Below, one piece after another: positions 12,142-23,679 of a stretch of 64,000 nt of DNA. Source of the stretch: Bemisia tabaci (taxonomy: Eukaryota; Arthropoda; Insecta; Hemiptera; Aleyrodidae). Location: positions 6,820,001 through 6,884,000 of the forward strand of contig NC_092800.1 in NCBI RefSeq assembly GCF_918797505.1, given 5' to 3'. The position numbers and the translations under genes were made by a program. The notes below the pieces were generated by a model, which saw only the letters and a list, made by a program, of their open reading frames with translations, made no database searches and was not told the DNA's origin. Positions within the stretch are counted from its first letter, which is position 1. Each line of letters starts with the position of its first letter.

Positions 12142-12901
12142 TGACCCGTGCGTCTACCGCAATCAGTTTATGTACGACACTTAAGGTGGGCAGAATGGAC
12201 CATTAGACAAGGCACGAATTCAAACATCCTGACACATGTCTCTTAACCAGAATTCCACATAGAATACGATTCTTGCATCCAAAATTACCGGAATTGACTC
12301 CTAACTCAGATATTAACGTTTATTTTTTACATTGGTCACGGGATTTTTGAATGGCCCGATCACAAGAAACGCAATACTCTACATGAGTCCAATCGTGTAC
12401 TACGACGATTTTGGCAGGTTTCTCAATCGAGCACTGTTCATTGTTCATTTCTCACCCTGCGTCGTTCACACTATGAACAAGATGCTATAAGCTGAGCCAA
12501 AGCGTCAAAATTGAGGTGGTCAGATTTTTAAATCGCAAAGACTGTTATGGTAACTTTTAGTGTGCGATTTGACTCACGTAGACCATTGCATTTTCATGAG
12601 TGGGAGGTTTGAATTCACATATCAAGAAACACTAAGCATCTTCCTTACTTAATTATTTGTCCGGACGACGTTTCGGAGGGTTCGCTGCCCACCTTCTTCA
12701 GCGACGATAGTGCGACTGCCGGTTCGTTGCCGACGATAGTTTGAGTTTTTAAATTTTTAGCGATTTTATTCTTAATTTCAGTGTACTTTCCTTGTTTTTT
12801 TAGCCTTATTTTCATTATCATTTCATGTATCAGAATGATTAACTTCCAGCCCTGTGTAGTTTTCCAATGCTGTATCATACTACTGGAAAATCGCTCATAA
12901 A
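12142..12901. other. No gene seen
   Basis: AT-rich sequence without a repeat partner. The - strand ORF at 12645-13079 crosses into the neighbouring family D element and has no recognisable domain. Confidence 0.4.
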
Positions 12902-13119
12902 CACTGAAAAAAATATAGTAGATTTTACCAAACTCGGACACAGTGAAACCAGTATGGTAACAAATACTGGGCTGTACGGTAGTATTTACTATTCTATGGT
13001 AAGTATCAACCGAATTCTGGTGAAAACTACCATAATTCTGGTTATTTTCACTAAATTGTAGCACTGTGTAAAAAATCAAGTAGATTTATAGTAGATGTTA
13101 CTATACTTTTTTTTCAATG
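12902..13119. mobile_element. Family D element (ATAGTAGATTTTACC type), copy 1
   Basis: Starts CACTGAAAAAAATATAGTAG and ends in TATACTTTTTTTTCAATG. The body has repeated TATGGTA and TACCATA blocks. It pairs with 61080-61299, which shares the order of blocks including TCTGGTTATTTTCAC. Confidence 0.7.
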
Positions 13120-13151
13120 AAGAAATGCAGTACCAAAAAGATCAGCTTTCG

Positions 13152-13565
13152 CACTGAAAAAAAATTCTCGGCGTTTTTACCAAGGTCCGATGGTACCTTT
13201 ACCATCTCACTTTTTTTACCAATTATTGGTAATTTTACCAAGACAGACTGGTAAGCTTACCTAAAAACCGGTATTTTTACTGTTTCTTTCAGGTAAGAAT
13301 ACCACTTGTATTGGTAATCAATTCCCGGTAAATTTGCCATTTTATCCCGGTAATTTCACCACAGTCGATAAAAAATATTGGCATTTTTACTAAGGTCCAG
13401 TAAAATTACCGAGAAAGTTCAACAATTTTACCGAGATTTCTCGGTAAAATTACCAATTCCATAAATGGTAATTTTACCAAGAAAAAACTGGGATCAAATA
13501 GAACCCTGAATTCTTTGAAATTTTACCTTTTTCTTAGTAAATACACCGAGATTTTTTTTTCAGTG
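13152..13565. mobile_element. Family D element rich in GGTAATTTTACC palindromes
   Basis: Begins CACTGAAAAAAAATTCTC and ends GAGATTTTTTTTTCAGTG, clear inverted ends. The 400-bp body is built of many GGTAA and TTACC words in both orientations (for example GGTAATTTTACCAAG), so it can fold in many ways. Noncoding. Confidence 0.75.
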
Positions 13566-13978
13566 CGGGGGTTTGGTCCAGTTTCGATGAAACTCGCTTT
13601 AACGGACCCGTATCCGGTCCGAGGAGGATCCCCATCAAAACGTGGAAACATCGCCACGTTTAAAAGAGGAAATAAATCACCGGGGACAGGAAGCCGGGAG
13701 CCTCAACGCGACAACGGCGGGACGCGAAACAATGCTGAGTGGTGGCTTTTCGGGGCCTTATCACCGCGGCGCGAGACGTGGCGCGCGCCGCGGCCGGCCG
13801 GCGTCTTCACTGCGGTTTACATCATTAATTATACACATTACCGCGTCAACGCCATCTCGAAAGTTGCCGACTCACCTCTCAAATCCATGATACTTCCGAA
13901 TTCGGAATCGCTACTCCCATACGGATACATCCGTGTGGAAAAAAAGTTAGGTGGCATTTAACATACTCTGGTTACACG
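13566..13978. other. GC-rich block, no gene recognised
   Basis: 13570-13860 is unusually GC- and CpG-rich for the neighbourhood, with GCGCGCGCCGCGGCCGGCC near 13782-13800. Overlapping + strand frames (13515-13961, 13642-13890) are open, but the first begins inside the family D element and neither shows a domain. It could be a CpG-rich promoter or the remains of a GC-rich exon. Confidence 0.35.
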
Positions 13979-14187
13979 CACTGAAAAAGAAATGTGCTTG
14001 CCTCAAGCATGATGATTCTTGAATTTGCCGCCAAGAATTTTTCTATCTTGATTTAAGCTGAATTTTCCTTGATACAAGGACAATAAGGCTTGGGTTAAGC
14101 AAAAAAGTAGTTTACATTAAGCAGCAAAATTCTTGATTTAAGAAAAAATACTTCTTGGTGGCAAATTTAAGATTTTTTTTTTCAGTG
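13979..14187. mobile_element. Family D element (TTCTTGATTTAAG type)
   Basis: Starts CACTGAAAAAGAAATGTGC and ends in GATTTTTTTTTTCAGTG. The inner part has TTCTTGAATTTGCCGCCAAG inverted against CTTGGTGGCAAATTTAAG. Noncoding. Confidence 0.7.
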
Positions 14188-14399
14188 GACAGTATGGTAA
14201 CTTCCACCAAAATTATTGTCACAATAAAGAAAAATCTTGTTACTTTCACAAAAATTTTGATAAAAGTTACCATACTCTCCGGTTGTGCCGTTTCTTCACC
14301 AGGATATAGTAAATGCTACCTAATTTATTCCGTGGACGAGTTATCAACTTTCTTTATTTATTGTCTGACCCTATTTTGATGATCGGAGATTCGTAAGAA

Positions 14400-14737
14400 A
14401 GGGACTGTCCATAAATTACGTTACCATAAATTAAGTAGGGGGGAGGGGGGTCTAGCGGTGGATGACGGTTAGTGACAGGGAGGGAGGGGGGAGGTCAAGT
14501 CATAGATGACGTGATCTTTTCCGAAGGCGAAAATACTGAAAATGCTTGCTTGAAATTTGACTATATCCACTAATTTTTATCGATTTTTTGCGTCACACCC
14601 TGAATAATGGGGGAGGGGACGCTTACGATGATGTAATTTTTAGGGAAGGGTCTAGCAGTGGATGACGGTTGGAAACAGCGAGGGAGGGGGGGTCGAAAAA
14701 TTGAAAAAAAATGGGTGATGTAATTTATGGACGGCCC
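14400..14737. mobile_element. Palindromic element ending in CCATAAATTACG / GTAATTTATGG
   Basis: Left end GGGACTGTCCATAAATTACG, right end GTAATTTATGGACGGCCCC. Two subterminal copies of GTCTAGC(A/G)GTGGATGACGGTT (14450-14470 and 14650-14670) are each followed by GGGAGGGGGG runs. About 338 bp, noncoding. This end sequence is familiar from many arthropod genomes, though that is memory, not a search. Confidence 0.7.
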
Positions 14738-15954
14738 CAAAGTGACTTTCAACAAACGGCAAAGCCGGATCCAGGGGATTGTAGGTAGGGGGCGTGCGCC
14801 CTCCCCTGTTCATAATCACTCCAGTGAAGATCAAGATTTAAGTATTAAACATTTTTGACAAAAGTCGTCTCCCTGCAGGCGAACGCAGAAACTATTAAAA
14901 GCGCATATGCGTGATGGTAAGTTTGCGTATATTTAATAGAAATAAGGCATTTCGAAATAAAAGGACTCTAGGCGAAGTAGGATTTTGAACACTTCAAAGG
15001 AAATTCGGCAATGAGAAGGAGATTCAGGACACTAAAAACAAACGCGACTTGAAGAGGAGCTTGAGGAATGAGCTGAAACGCCTCTCCGTGACGCTTTCTG
15101 GTATTGAGCTGAGCTGTCGACTAGGTTGCTAAATTACATTGTAAAAGTCGTGATGGAGCTCCGCTGCGAGTGTCTGGAATTTTAGAATTTACCCTCTATT
15201 CCTCCGTAAATTTTTCGAGAAGCACGATGGCGCCACTACTTTTATCTTAAAACGACTTCCAAGTTTATAGAATCTCTTAAAGGTAAACCTTCAAGAAAGG
15301 AACATTGCATCAATACAGCAGATTTCACATTCGTACATACAATTTTAATAAATTACTTTTATTCCCAAATTTGGCTGGCTAAGCTGTATAGAATATGGTG
15401 ATTGATTAAAAAATCGGGCTCCAAGCCAAAATAATAATAATAATTGGCTTGTAGCTCGATTTTTAATCAATTACTATGTAATTTTTATAAACTTCTCCAT
15501 GCGCAGGCGGAGACAAGCACAAGAGGAGGCATTGGCAGCGGGTAGGGCTAAATATATTCACAGAGTTGCAGTTTTAAAATTAAATTAAGAACAAGCAAAA
15601 GTAGATAGTCAGGGCCGAATTAAGGGTGTGGCCACATGGGCCGTGACCCATGGCGGGAAATCCAGGGGGCGGCCAATGTGCAATTTTTTAAATGTAGGTA
15701 TAAAAAACAAATCGGATTTAGAAAAAAATTACAAACGAGAAAAAGCGACAAAATCTCTCATTTCCTCAGAGTACAGTAATTTCTAATTTTGTCGTCTTCC
15801 AGTGATACAAGAGACAGCACCTATAATTAGTCGAGTTAAGAGAGAGACCAAAAAAGCAATTTGGCCTGGAACGGCGCGACTTAGACAGAGATGATGACGG
15901 GGACTTAAGATGAAAAGGAGAAGCCCTCGGCGCGGCGCGGCGTGCGGTCGGCAT
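14738..15954. other. No gene seen; one hairpin and a GC-rich repeat-like patch
   Basis: 15400-15475 is a hairpin: ATTGATTAAAAAATCGGGCT and its near-complement flank a short AATAATAAT loop. 15605-15690 (CAGGGCCGAATTAAGGGTG onward, with several GGCC and GGGG words) looks like the end of a DNA transposon but has no partner here. Confidence 0.4.
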
Positions 15955-16150
15955 GTAACACATATTAGCGCCTACAAGACTGCAAAAATACTTCACGCAT
16001 TGCATCAAACACAGTGCGGTCACTGCGGTCAGCGTGAAACAGATGGCGGACGCATTGCTTCAATAACAGTGCGGTCAGCGTGAAATGCATAGCGCCTACA
16101 AGACTGCGTGAATACTTCACGCATCGCGCCAAATACGGTGCGGTCTGCGC
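15955..16150. repeat. Family H degenerate tandem repeat, locus 1
   Basis: Two to three diverged ~80-100-bp units, each with TAGCGCCTACAAGACTGC, a CTTCACGCAT word, a CAAACACAGTG or CAAATACGGTG word and GCGGTC. The same words in the opposite orientation form 48345-48520. A more distant relative is at 57325-57450. Confidence 0.6.
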
Positions 16151-16395
16151 GGCAGCGCGGCGCGGTGGCTGAATTTAAAATCATTAAACCACATTTATGT
16201 TTGTTCTTCCATAATTTTTTCGTTCATTTCTTATAGACGGAAGGCTTTGTCCACACAGAGGTAGGTTTACGAAACTTAACTATCGCTCAAAAAGGAACGT
16301 TGGGGTACTAAGAAACGGAAACCTGACGTTAACTGAAAAAATTCTCTGGCCCGTGAGATTCCGTTACGAACAGCTTTTACTGTATTCGTCGACTC

Positions 16396-16613
16396 CTAAA
16401 CGAAAGAACGTAACTTCATTCCAAGCTTGCCAAATTGACTCGAGCAATTAATTTATTTTACAAAAATGTACCTGTGCAATTTTGATCCGAAACTTGTCCA
16501 ATTTTTGCATTAAGTCCGAGGGAAAATCAGTGACATTTTCAATTATATGCCATTTGCGAATATAAATTTGGCAACATGGAAATGGAGTTACATTATTTTG
16601 TCAGGAAAGTAAC
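16396..16613. repeat. Family G dispersed repeat, copy 2
   Basis: Left end GAAAGAACGTAACTTCATTC, right end AATGGAGTTACATTATTTTG, inverted with respect to each other. The body has the GTACCTGTGCAATTTT and AAATTTGGCAACAT blocks. It ends a few bases before a family A insertion. Confidence 0.6.
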
Positions 16614-16618
16614 GTATT

Positions 16619-17112
16619 CTGCCGTGCTAAGGCAAGACGCCGTATGAGCCTTCAGGTGTTGCCAAATTTCTCCTGGCAAATCACTAATTTTCAGAAAATT
16701 TTTTGAATATTTTTCTTCCAATTTTGTCTTTTAATCCTTAAAATTTTGTTTGGTTTTTGATAAGAGAACGAGAGACACAGTAGCCCAAATAAAGACAACA
16801 ATAAAAACACACTAAAATACAAAAAACAAATGGGTATACAAGGCTAGAGGAGACATAAAACAACCAGGAAGTTTCGGGCCAAACTACATGCCCATTCTCA
16901 ACTGGAACAGAAGCTTAACAATTTCTCCTCTAGCCTTGTATACCCATTTGTTTTTTTGTATTTTAGTGTGTTTTTATTGTTTGTAATTTGATATAAAGTG
17001 TCTGAAAATTCCAAGGAAAAATATTCAAAATTTTCCTTAAATATAAACATTTTATCAAAGGAAATTTGGCAACCCTTGAACGTTCACACGGCGTTCTTCC
17101 TTAGCACGGCAG
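16619..17112. mobile_element. Family A fold-back element, copy 3, split by a nested element
   Basis: Ends CTGCCGTGCTAAGGCAAGAC and the complement of CTGCCGTGCTAAGGAAGAAC. It is flanked by exact 4-bp duplications TATT (16615-16618 and 17113-17116). It is ~494 bp instead of ~253 because another palindrome, 16799-16979, lies in its middle. Confidence 0.9.
16799..16979. mobile_element. Palindromic element nested in family A copy 3
   Basis: About 55-bp inverted arms: CAATAAAAACACACTAAAAT on the left and ATTTTAGTGTGTTTTTATTG on the right, including GGGTATACAAGGCTAGAGGA and its complement. The loop holds GTTTCGGGCCAAACTACATG, similar to a block at 45649-45690. Nesting makes it younger than its host copy. 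Confidence 0.8.
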
Positions 17113-17591
17113 TATTATGGAAACGATAATGATTTCAAAACAGTGAGAAACAATTTCAACCGGGGATTTAACGATGAGCGGCATAAGATTTTAAAAACCC
17201 TTACACCTGCCGTCATTCGGACTCCATTGTTTATGCTCGGGGTTCAGTCGTATTTCAGGCTCTCCCGTCGGCGAGGTTTATAAATGCGCCTAAATAAAAC
17301 AGGCTAATGGAAGCCGGGCACCGCTTCCTCTAATACTCCATGTGTGCCCGCCCCGCAGGTATTCATCAAAACGGGCAGAATTAATTGAAGTTCATTATTG
17401 CTTATTAAAACTTGCGAGATAACCGGCTCGCAGTAGCTTTTAAACTTCGTTAAAGCCCCGGACGCTGGCCTGGCCTGGCCTGCCCCTCCGCGAGTGGTCC
17501 AAACTTTTAAGATCTGTGAATACGCACTCTCGACCCCCGGTCTACATGTGCGGATTTGTTTGTCTGGCACATACAAATCCGCCGACCCATT
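17113..17591. other. No gene seen
   Basis: Moderate GC. The - strand ORF 17304-17624 runs into the next family A element and has no recognisable domain. Nothing else stands out. Confidence 0.4.
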
Positions 17592-17844
17592 CCGCCGTGT
17601 TAAGGAAGAACGCCGTATGAACATTCGAGAGTTGCCAAATTTCCTTCGATAAAATGCTCATTTTTGAGGAAAATTATGAATATTTTTCCTTGAAATTTTC
17701 AGACACTTTAGATCAAATTAGAAACAAAATTATCTAAGAAATTGGCAGAAAAAAATTCAAAAATTGTCCTGAAAATTAGTGATTTGCCAGAAGAAATTTG
17801 GCAACGCCCGAAGGCCCATACGGTGTTTTCCCTTAGCACGGCAG
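17592..17844. mobile_element. Family A fold-back element, copy 4
   Basis: 253 bp, left end CCGCCGTGTTAAGGAAGAAC, right end complementary to CTGCCGTGCTAAGGGAAAAC. Exact 4-bp duplications CATT lie at 17588-17591 and 17845-17848, among the clearest evidence for the target-site size of this family. Confidence 0.92.
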
Positions 17845-18956
17845 CATTCCCTCGCCTACCGCACGGAATTCTCCTGATGCCCCTTCGTTCTGCTTAAGAT
17901 TCAGGCTTTAACGAGGGCATTTTAACCTCTCTGAATTCCTCTCGTGGCCTCTCTGTCTGAAATATACTCTACATTATTTGCTTTTAGTATCGAAATTCTC
18001 ACCGAAAGTAGGCGTAATGGAACAAAAATCGGGGAATATAAAAATTTAAATAAAATATATCGACGGTGATACTACTAGATCACGTATTTCGGTTGGCGAC
18101 GTTGCAGACTTCCTGTCATACTTTATTTTTTAAATGGCAAACTACTCAGCGTCAATTCTTGAAAACTACCGTGATTTTTCTTCTCAGTACGAAGAAAACT
18201 CTGTGAAAACTTCCAGAAATGCTATTGATTTGTTCTCCTTCAAAAACATAAAATCGGTGTGGAGGTTTTTAAACACCACAAATAAATACGTGGTCTGGTA
18301 GATCCACCATCGTTATAAGGTTTTTGTGACAATGCTTGTAGTGAACTAATGTGCTCCGTAAATGTATCCTTCAAATTTTCGCTGGATTGACTGGACCGAC
18401 TTTTGCAAGTCTCTGTTGTTGAATGAAGAACAACTTAATCAGCCGAAGCACATAAAAAATAACGATTTGATTTCGGGAAAGGCTGCACAGCGATACAAAA
18501 GATAAATAAAAATAACCCGGAACGTTTAGAACATGTTTCATTTTTACCTGGACATAACAAGATTTTTTGTTTTTTTGTTGTTGTTCAATATAATTTTGGA
18601 TCTGCACATTAATTTGTGGTACGCAACATCCTTATCAAAATCAAGTAAAAATATCACTCCTCACCAAATAAAGAGTGATTATCCTTGCCCTTCAAAAATT
18701 AGGTTTTTTTTCTGATTCAATCAAAAGAAAATCGATGGGTGTGCTAATAAAACAACACACGTTTAAAAATCAAATCTTTCGTGTATATTTTATGTGTTTG
18801 AAAGAAAATATGTTCAGTCATACATTGGCTTGAAATGGTTAGTCAAAACATTTTTATAAAATTCTCCTATATAAAGTGATCGTCCAGCACCAATATCCAG
18901 CCATAGTGTTGAATTCTTCCCCCTCATGAAAATAAGTGCGCGCGGCTCATTTGAAA
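17845..18956. other. No gene seen
   Basis: AT-rich sequence. Short ORFs at 18371-18607 (-) and 18533-18715 (+) overlap on opposite strands and carry no recognisable motif. Confidence 0.4.
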
Positions 18957-18964
18957 GTTGCAAT

Positions 18965-19129
18965 CAGTGGCGTGGCGTGCTTTGCGATATATCGATTGAT
19001 CTGCCATTTAAACCTATGGAAAAGGATCGATGAACAGGGTGTTCACAGCGAACACCTTAATAATCGATTCTTTACAATAGGTTTAAATGGCATAACAATC
19101 GATATATCGCAAAGCACGCCACGCCACTG
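18965..19129. mobile_element. Family B hAT-type MITE, copy 1 (near-perfect palindrome)
   Basis: 165 bp between exact 8-bp duplications GTTGCAAT (18957-18964 and 19130-19137). Ends CAGTGGCGTGGCGTGCTTTG and its exact complement. The 8-bp duplication and CAGTGGCG end fit the hAT superfamily. Here both halves are the 'GCTTTGCGATATATCG' type, so the copy looks like a half-element doubled into a hairpin. Confidence 0.93.
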
Positions 19130-19356
19130 GTTGCAATCGTGATGAATGGTCTCAGGATTTAGCCATCCTAGTAGTAGTCTCAAAGTACCTTGCGCTCAAA
19201 AGGAACTCATCTTGTTCTTTGTAAGGAGGGGTCAAAGATTGTATACAACATTTTTACCTGTAATTTTTTATATACTTTGTGTGAGATCGTTTTTTGCTTC
19301 CTATGCGTCTGGAGCAGTCGATCAATACGACCCGATCCGGGTGCGTCTGTGATTAT

Positions 19357-19480
19357 TCGGACGTATTTCTGCCCAACGGAACTATGTGCATTATGACGTG
19401 AGCCCTGTCATGCATATACCCTTATGGATCTCAGGGCTCATGTCTTACTGCACATAGTTCTGTTTGGCAGAAACACCTTA
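19357..19480. mobile_element. Family E palindrome, copy 2
   Basis: Left end CGGACGTATTTCTGCCCAAC, then GGAACTATGTGCAT; right half has GCACATAGTTCTGTTTGGCA. The middle GACGTGAGCCCTGTC matches copy 1. Noncoding. Confidence 0.75.
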
Positions 19481-19568
19481 TTCGAGGCTCTAAAAAGGAG
19501 CGGAGCGAAAAAAAAGAAGCTTTCCGTTGTAGAATGATTGATGCACTCATCTAACGAGGGGTCCATAC

Positions 19569-19732
19569 CGGTGGCGAGGCGTGAATGATCGATTATCGAT
19601 AGTTTCCAATTTGAAGCTGTGGTATAGAATCGATTATTAAGGTGCTCGTTGCGAACACCCTGTTTATCGATCCTTTTCTATATGTTTAAATGGCACATCA
19701 ATCGATGTATCGCATAGCACGCTACGCCGCTG
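19569..19732. mobile_element. Family B hAT-type MITE, copy 2
   Basis: 164 bp, left end CGGTGGCGAGGCGTGAATGA, right end GCACGCTACGCCGCTG. Flanks GTCCATAC and ATCCATGC match at 6 of 8 positions, an aged 8-bp duplication. Contains TATCGATA. Confidence 0.85.
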
Positions 19733-20006
19733 ATCCATGCCCTGCTCCTTTTTGATCAGAACCTGCGTTGTGTTCTACGCACCTTCACAGACGCGCGCTA
19801 GCTGCGTATTGCCACGTTTCTCGAATAGTTTCTGAAGAGTAAGATTTATAGTTATATTCGAGAGAGCTAGGAAAATTCTTTCACAACTCTTAGGGGACCA
19901 TTCAAATGCAGTATATCAGGATCTAGGAAAATAAGGAATTGGTCCATGAAAAAGTGTGTATAACAATTCACAAAATTTGATGCAAATTCCATGGAGTAAG
20001 TCTAAA

Positions 20007-20147
20007 TTGGACTGCATTTTGCAATTTGGACTTATAAATTCTGGCTCATCTGAAAAAACACTCATGTGCTTAGGGTAACGAATGGCACATACGTTGTTTT
20101 TAAACCGGGCTAGAATTTATAGTTCCAAATTGCAAAATGTAGTCCAA
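20007..20147. mobile_element. Family C fold-back, copy 1
   Basis: 141 bp. Left arm TTGGACTGCATTTTGCAATT then TGGACTTATAAATTCTGG; right arm is the inverted form ending TGTAGTCCAA. The centre reads GTGCTTAGGGTAACGAATGG then CACATACGTTG. Noncoding; sisters at 29621, 37152 and 54883. Confidence 0.85.
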
Positions 20148-20152
20148 TTAGT

Positions 20153-20400
20153 TGTTCCCCTCGTGGAATAACGCAACTATTTTCCAATATTGCCTGATTT
20201 TCCCGCGAAAATTGCATTTTTACCAAAAGAATTTTGAGATATTATGACTGGAAATTTCTCTCATTTTTCTTTTGATCTCGTATATGAATTAGACAAATTT
20301 TTGACGAGAACTTTGCTGGTTTATCTTCGTAATAAATGTAATTGTTTCAGTCAGTTTTACAACACTGGAACAGAATTACGTTCCCTCGTCCGGAAAACGA
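20153..20400. repeat. Family G dispersed repeat, copy 3
   Basis: Starts near CGTGGAATAACGCAACTATT, has GCCTGATTTTCCCGCGAAAA and GATCTCGTATATGAATTAGA, and ends ACAGAATTACGTTCCCTCG. The ORF at 20244-20432 lies in it and is not a gene. Confidence 0.55.
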
Positions 20401-20646
20401 CGAATTTGATCAGACTCGGCAAAAATGGATGAAATTCGAAGCATATTGATGCGAGCAAATTAAACTTTGAGACTGTTAATAACATCATGCATATTATATA
20501 GTTATTATTCCTTTAAAAATTGGTTGAATTTCGTCATAGCGTGCGCCCTATTGGTTAGAGTGGAGGAAGGGTATTTTACAAATATACCCAAATGAATATT
20601 TGATCCTATCGACGCAAAGAAGGGGAATGATTCATCATGCCTCTCA

Positions 20647-20890
20647 CGAAAAAACGTAACTCTATTTGAATGCTGCCAAATTCCACTTCGAAAATTACAT
20701 TTTTACTAATAGTATCTTAGGGAATTCTATGCTGAAAATTTCCTTGATTTTTCTTCAGACCTCATGCAAATATCAGAAACATTTCAGAAGAAATATTCAC
20801 ATGTTCATTTTTGTAAAAAAAATCACTTGCTTGAGTCGCTTTTACAACCATGGAATGAAGTTACGTCCCTCCATCCGACAAATTTACCGT
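20647..20890. repeat. Family G dispersed repeat, copy 4
   Basis: Left end AAAAAACGTAACTCTATTTG, right end AATGAAGTTACGTCCCTCCA. Blocks CTGCCAAATTCCACTTCGAA and ATGTTCATTTTTGTAAAAA keep the family order. Confidence 0.6.
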
Positions 20891-20910
20891 ATTCTTTCGT
20901 CCAGAAGTTG

Positions 20911-22157
20911 CTGAAGACAGAGCATTTTTTTATCATCCCTAATTGTTTATTCAATTTACAGTTTTAAATTTGCTGGAGAGGAAGCCTTTCATGAAACCAC
21001 AACTTCACCATTAGGTTAATATGCAGAGACCAATCTCACTCATAAAGTCGAGCTACATACCATTCAGTCTGCAAATAAATAAGCCGAAAGTGGTAGAGGA
21101 TTTTCGAACCGACGAAAAAAAAAACGATATCGAGCAGTCAATTAAACTGAATTAACTCCATTTTTTTCGTTCATTTGTAAAAAAACGAACATGGCGCGCA
21201 TATGAATTTTTCCATCGTCAGGCAGTAATTGGCATATGTTCAACTTTATTGCCTTTCGATCGTCCTGAGGGTTGCCACATTTCCTTCTATTAAAGTAGAA
21301 ATACTCCGCGGCTTAGAAGTGTGAGACAATGCCCTATAATTTTGTAGTTTTGGAGAGTCAGCCTCAATTATTGAGGCGGCATTTTATTTGGTGTGTCATG
21401 ATATTGCACAATAAAAAATGGTGAGCTCTGGAACGTTCCTGCACGGTTCACTCCACATTATTATATTTCGACGCCTTCTTTCCTACCCTTTGGTGGTGTA
21501 ATAGTTCCAGGAAAACTCGACGGGTATACGCTTATATGAATCTAAAAAAAAATTCAGGTTCATAAAAGAAGTGTGCTCATAAAGGTCGTCGTATTTAACG
21601 CGCTTAATTTTCCCTGAATGACTGAAAATGTAACAAACGAATTTCATACAGCTGCAGGAAAAATACTCCAAAATGTAATGCGATCTTATTAATAAATGCT
21701 TGAAAAGTAAACAGTGGATATTTGTTGACATTGTGGAAGTATCGTCTGAATTGATGAAATTATAATGAAAATACAAATTTCTCTTTTGCGCCTGTTTAAT
21801 TTGATTTTGAGAGTTGAATTCCTTTTTTTTTGTATTTTTGGTAGACGTTTTAGATTAGAAAAAGATAAGAGGAGAGTGATGTTGAATCATGGCAAAGTCA
21901 CCGCATTACTGCATGAAAGATTCATGATTCACAGAGTGAAAAAGGGAAATGCCTTCAAAATATTGGTTATGCATTTTGCATTACGTTAAAGTTGCTGTAG
22001 TTGTCACAGAGCGCCGTGGTGAATTACATGATATGGCAATAGCAATAATCATCTTATTTTGATACAAACGTAAACAAGTTGCGTTCTCACTAAAGATTGG
22101 TGGTATGGTGCAAGCTGAGGTAACGAACCGAATATCGAAATGAACTTAGTATATATG
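20911..22157. other. No gene seen
   Basis: AT-rich sequence. ORFs at 21483-21776 (-) and 21765-21989 (+) show no motif, repeat or splice context. Confidence 0.4.
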
Positions 22158-22306
22158 CAGTGGCGAGGTATGAATGATCGATTATCGATAAGTCCCTGTT
22201 TACAACTATGGTAAAAAGTCGATTATCAAGGTGTTCGTTGCAAACACCCTGTTTATCGATCCATTTCCATGGATTTAAATGTCAGATCAATCGATGTATT
22301 GCACGA
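22158..22306. mobile_element. Family B hAT-type MITE, copy 3, right end eroded
   Basis: Left end CAGTGGCGAGGTATGAATGA, internal TATCGATA, AAGGTGTTCGTTGCAAACAC and ATCAATCGATGTATTGCA. The last ~20 bp with the CGCCACTG end are no longer recognisable. Confidence 0.7.
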
Positions 22307-23349
22307 ATATGTGCGTTAATTAAAAACGTGAAAAAGAAGAGGGAAAATAGGACACGGTTGACTGAATCTGACGAATGGAATTCGAAAATCAGCTGGCTTC
22401 CTATCTAAGAATCCTATCGGTGCAGTAAATTGGAAGGCAGTGATCGTGATAAAGACTTACAGACGGGAGGGAAGGATCGACGAAGAATTAAAAATGCCTG
22501 AAAATGACAGCGAGTTTAATTCGAAAATGTTAGGCGGGGGCACTATTTCGTCGCACGCTGGGGAAAAAACCCTGACTTCAGAGATCAATATTTAAGTACG
22601 TCCAAAATCGAGCTGAATAGTTCTCATTTTTTTTTTAAAATAAAATTTCAATTTATGCAATCTTTAATTGAATAAAACAGCCAATGAGGGGCAATCCTCA
22701 GAATTAAGTAATACATTTTTGGAAGGATTCAATATTCATGAACTATTGTTAATCTCCACACTGCACCGCAAAAATATAACATGAGAAAAAGGCGTAGTTG
22801 GATCAACGACAGAGATCGAAAAAACACCTTTCACAGAGGGGATTTGACAAATTTTCTTCATGGTGTCTTTTTTAATTTCAGCACTTCACAGAAATTAAAT
22901 TTTGATATTGCCATTCCTAATCCAATGAACAGTCAACATCTTCTTTTACGAGACTTCAATTTTCAGTCACTAGGGCATTGGCTGCATTACTTAAAAGAGA
23001 GTACATTTTCCCGATTTTTCTAGAGAGAAATAATCTTCAAATGTCTGAGTTACATTAGGGGTTCACTTCAGTTTATTCATTCATCTTTTTTAAGAAAAAA
23101 TTGTATGGAGAGTAATTTCAGTTTCCTATTAAAATAAAATATAATTAATTTATAAATTTGAAAATTATCAATTTGTTTAACTAATAATATTAATATTTTA
23201 TGAAAAAATGAAGCGTTATTTTTACACCATGGTGTAGAAATATGAGATCTTTGATTCTTTTCAAAACTCAACTCATCATGATCACATTGATCAGGTATGA
23301 TAAAATCTCGCCTGCATTTTCTCAAGCAGCAATTTATTCGTGTAGTACT
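22307..23349. other. No gene seen
   Basis: AT-rich sequence with no repeat partner or recognisable coding frame; ORF 22781-23023 has no motif. Confidence 0.4.
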
Positions 23350-23679
23350 CACTTTTCCTTTTCGCCCGATGTGAAAATTCTAAATTCCTAAAACTTGAAA
23401 CTCGATGGCCATTTCGGCTTTATCAGCCATCATCAGGTGATTATAAAGAAAACGAAGAACTGACTAAAATAAAACAAAACTGAAGTTAAAAAATTACATA
23501 GAGTATTATCACCGGCGAATACTCTATGTAATGTTTTAACTTCCGTTTCATTTTATTTTTAGTTCGTTTTTCGTTTTTTCATATAATCACCTAATGATGA
23601 CTGATAAAGCCGAAATGGCCATCGTGTTTTAAGTTTAGGTTGACAACCGAAATTTCACATCGGGCAAAAAAGGAAAAGG
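23350..23679. mobile_element. 330-bp long inverted repeat
   Basis: Arms of ~150 bp meet near 23505-23520. Left end CACTTTTCCTTTTCGCCCGA then TGTGAAA; right end TTTCACATCGGGCAAAAAAG. CTCGATGGCCATTTCGGCTT and its complement, and ACATAGAGTATT / AATACTCTATGT around the centre, show the symmetry. An isolated end fragment (CACATCGGGCGGAAAAGGAA) is at ~33251. Noncoding. Confidence 0.8.

Noticed and set aside
13642..13961. GC-rich ORFs as a coding exon
   Set aside because: Several overlapping frames are open only because of composition; no conserved motif.
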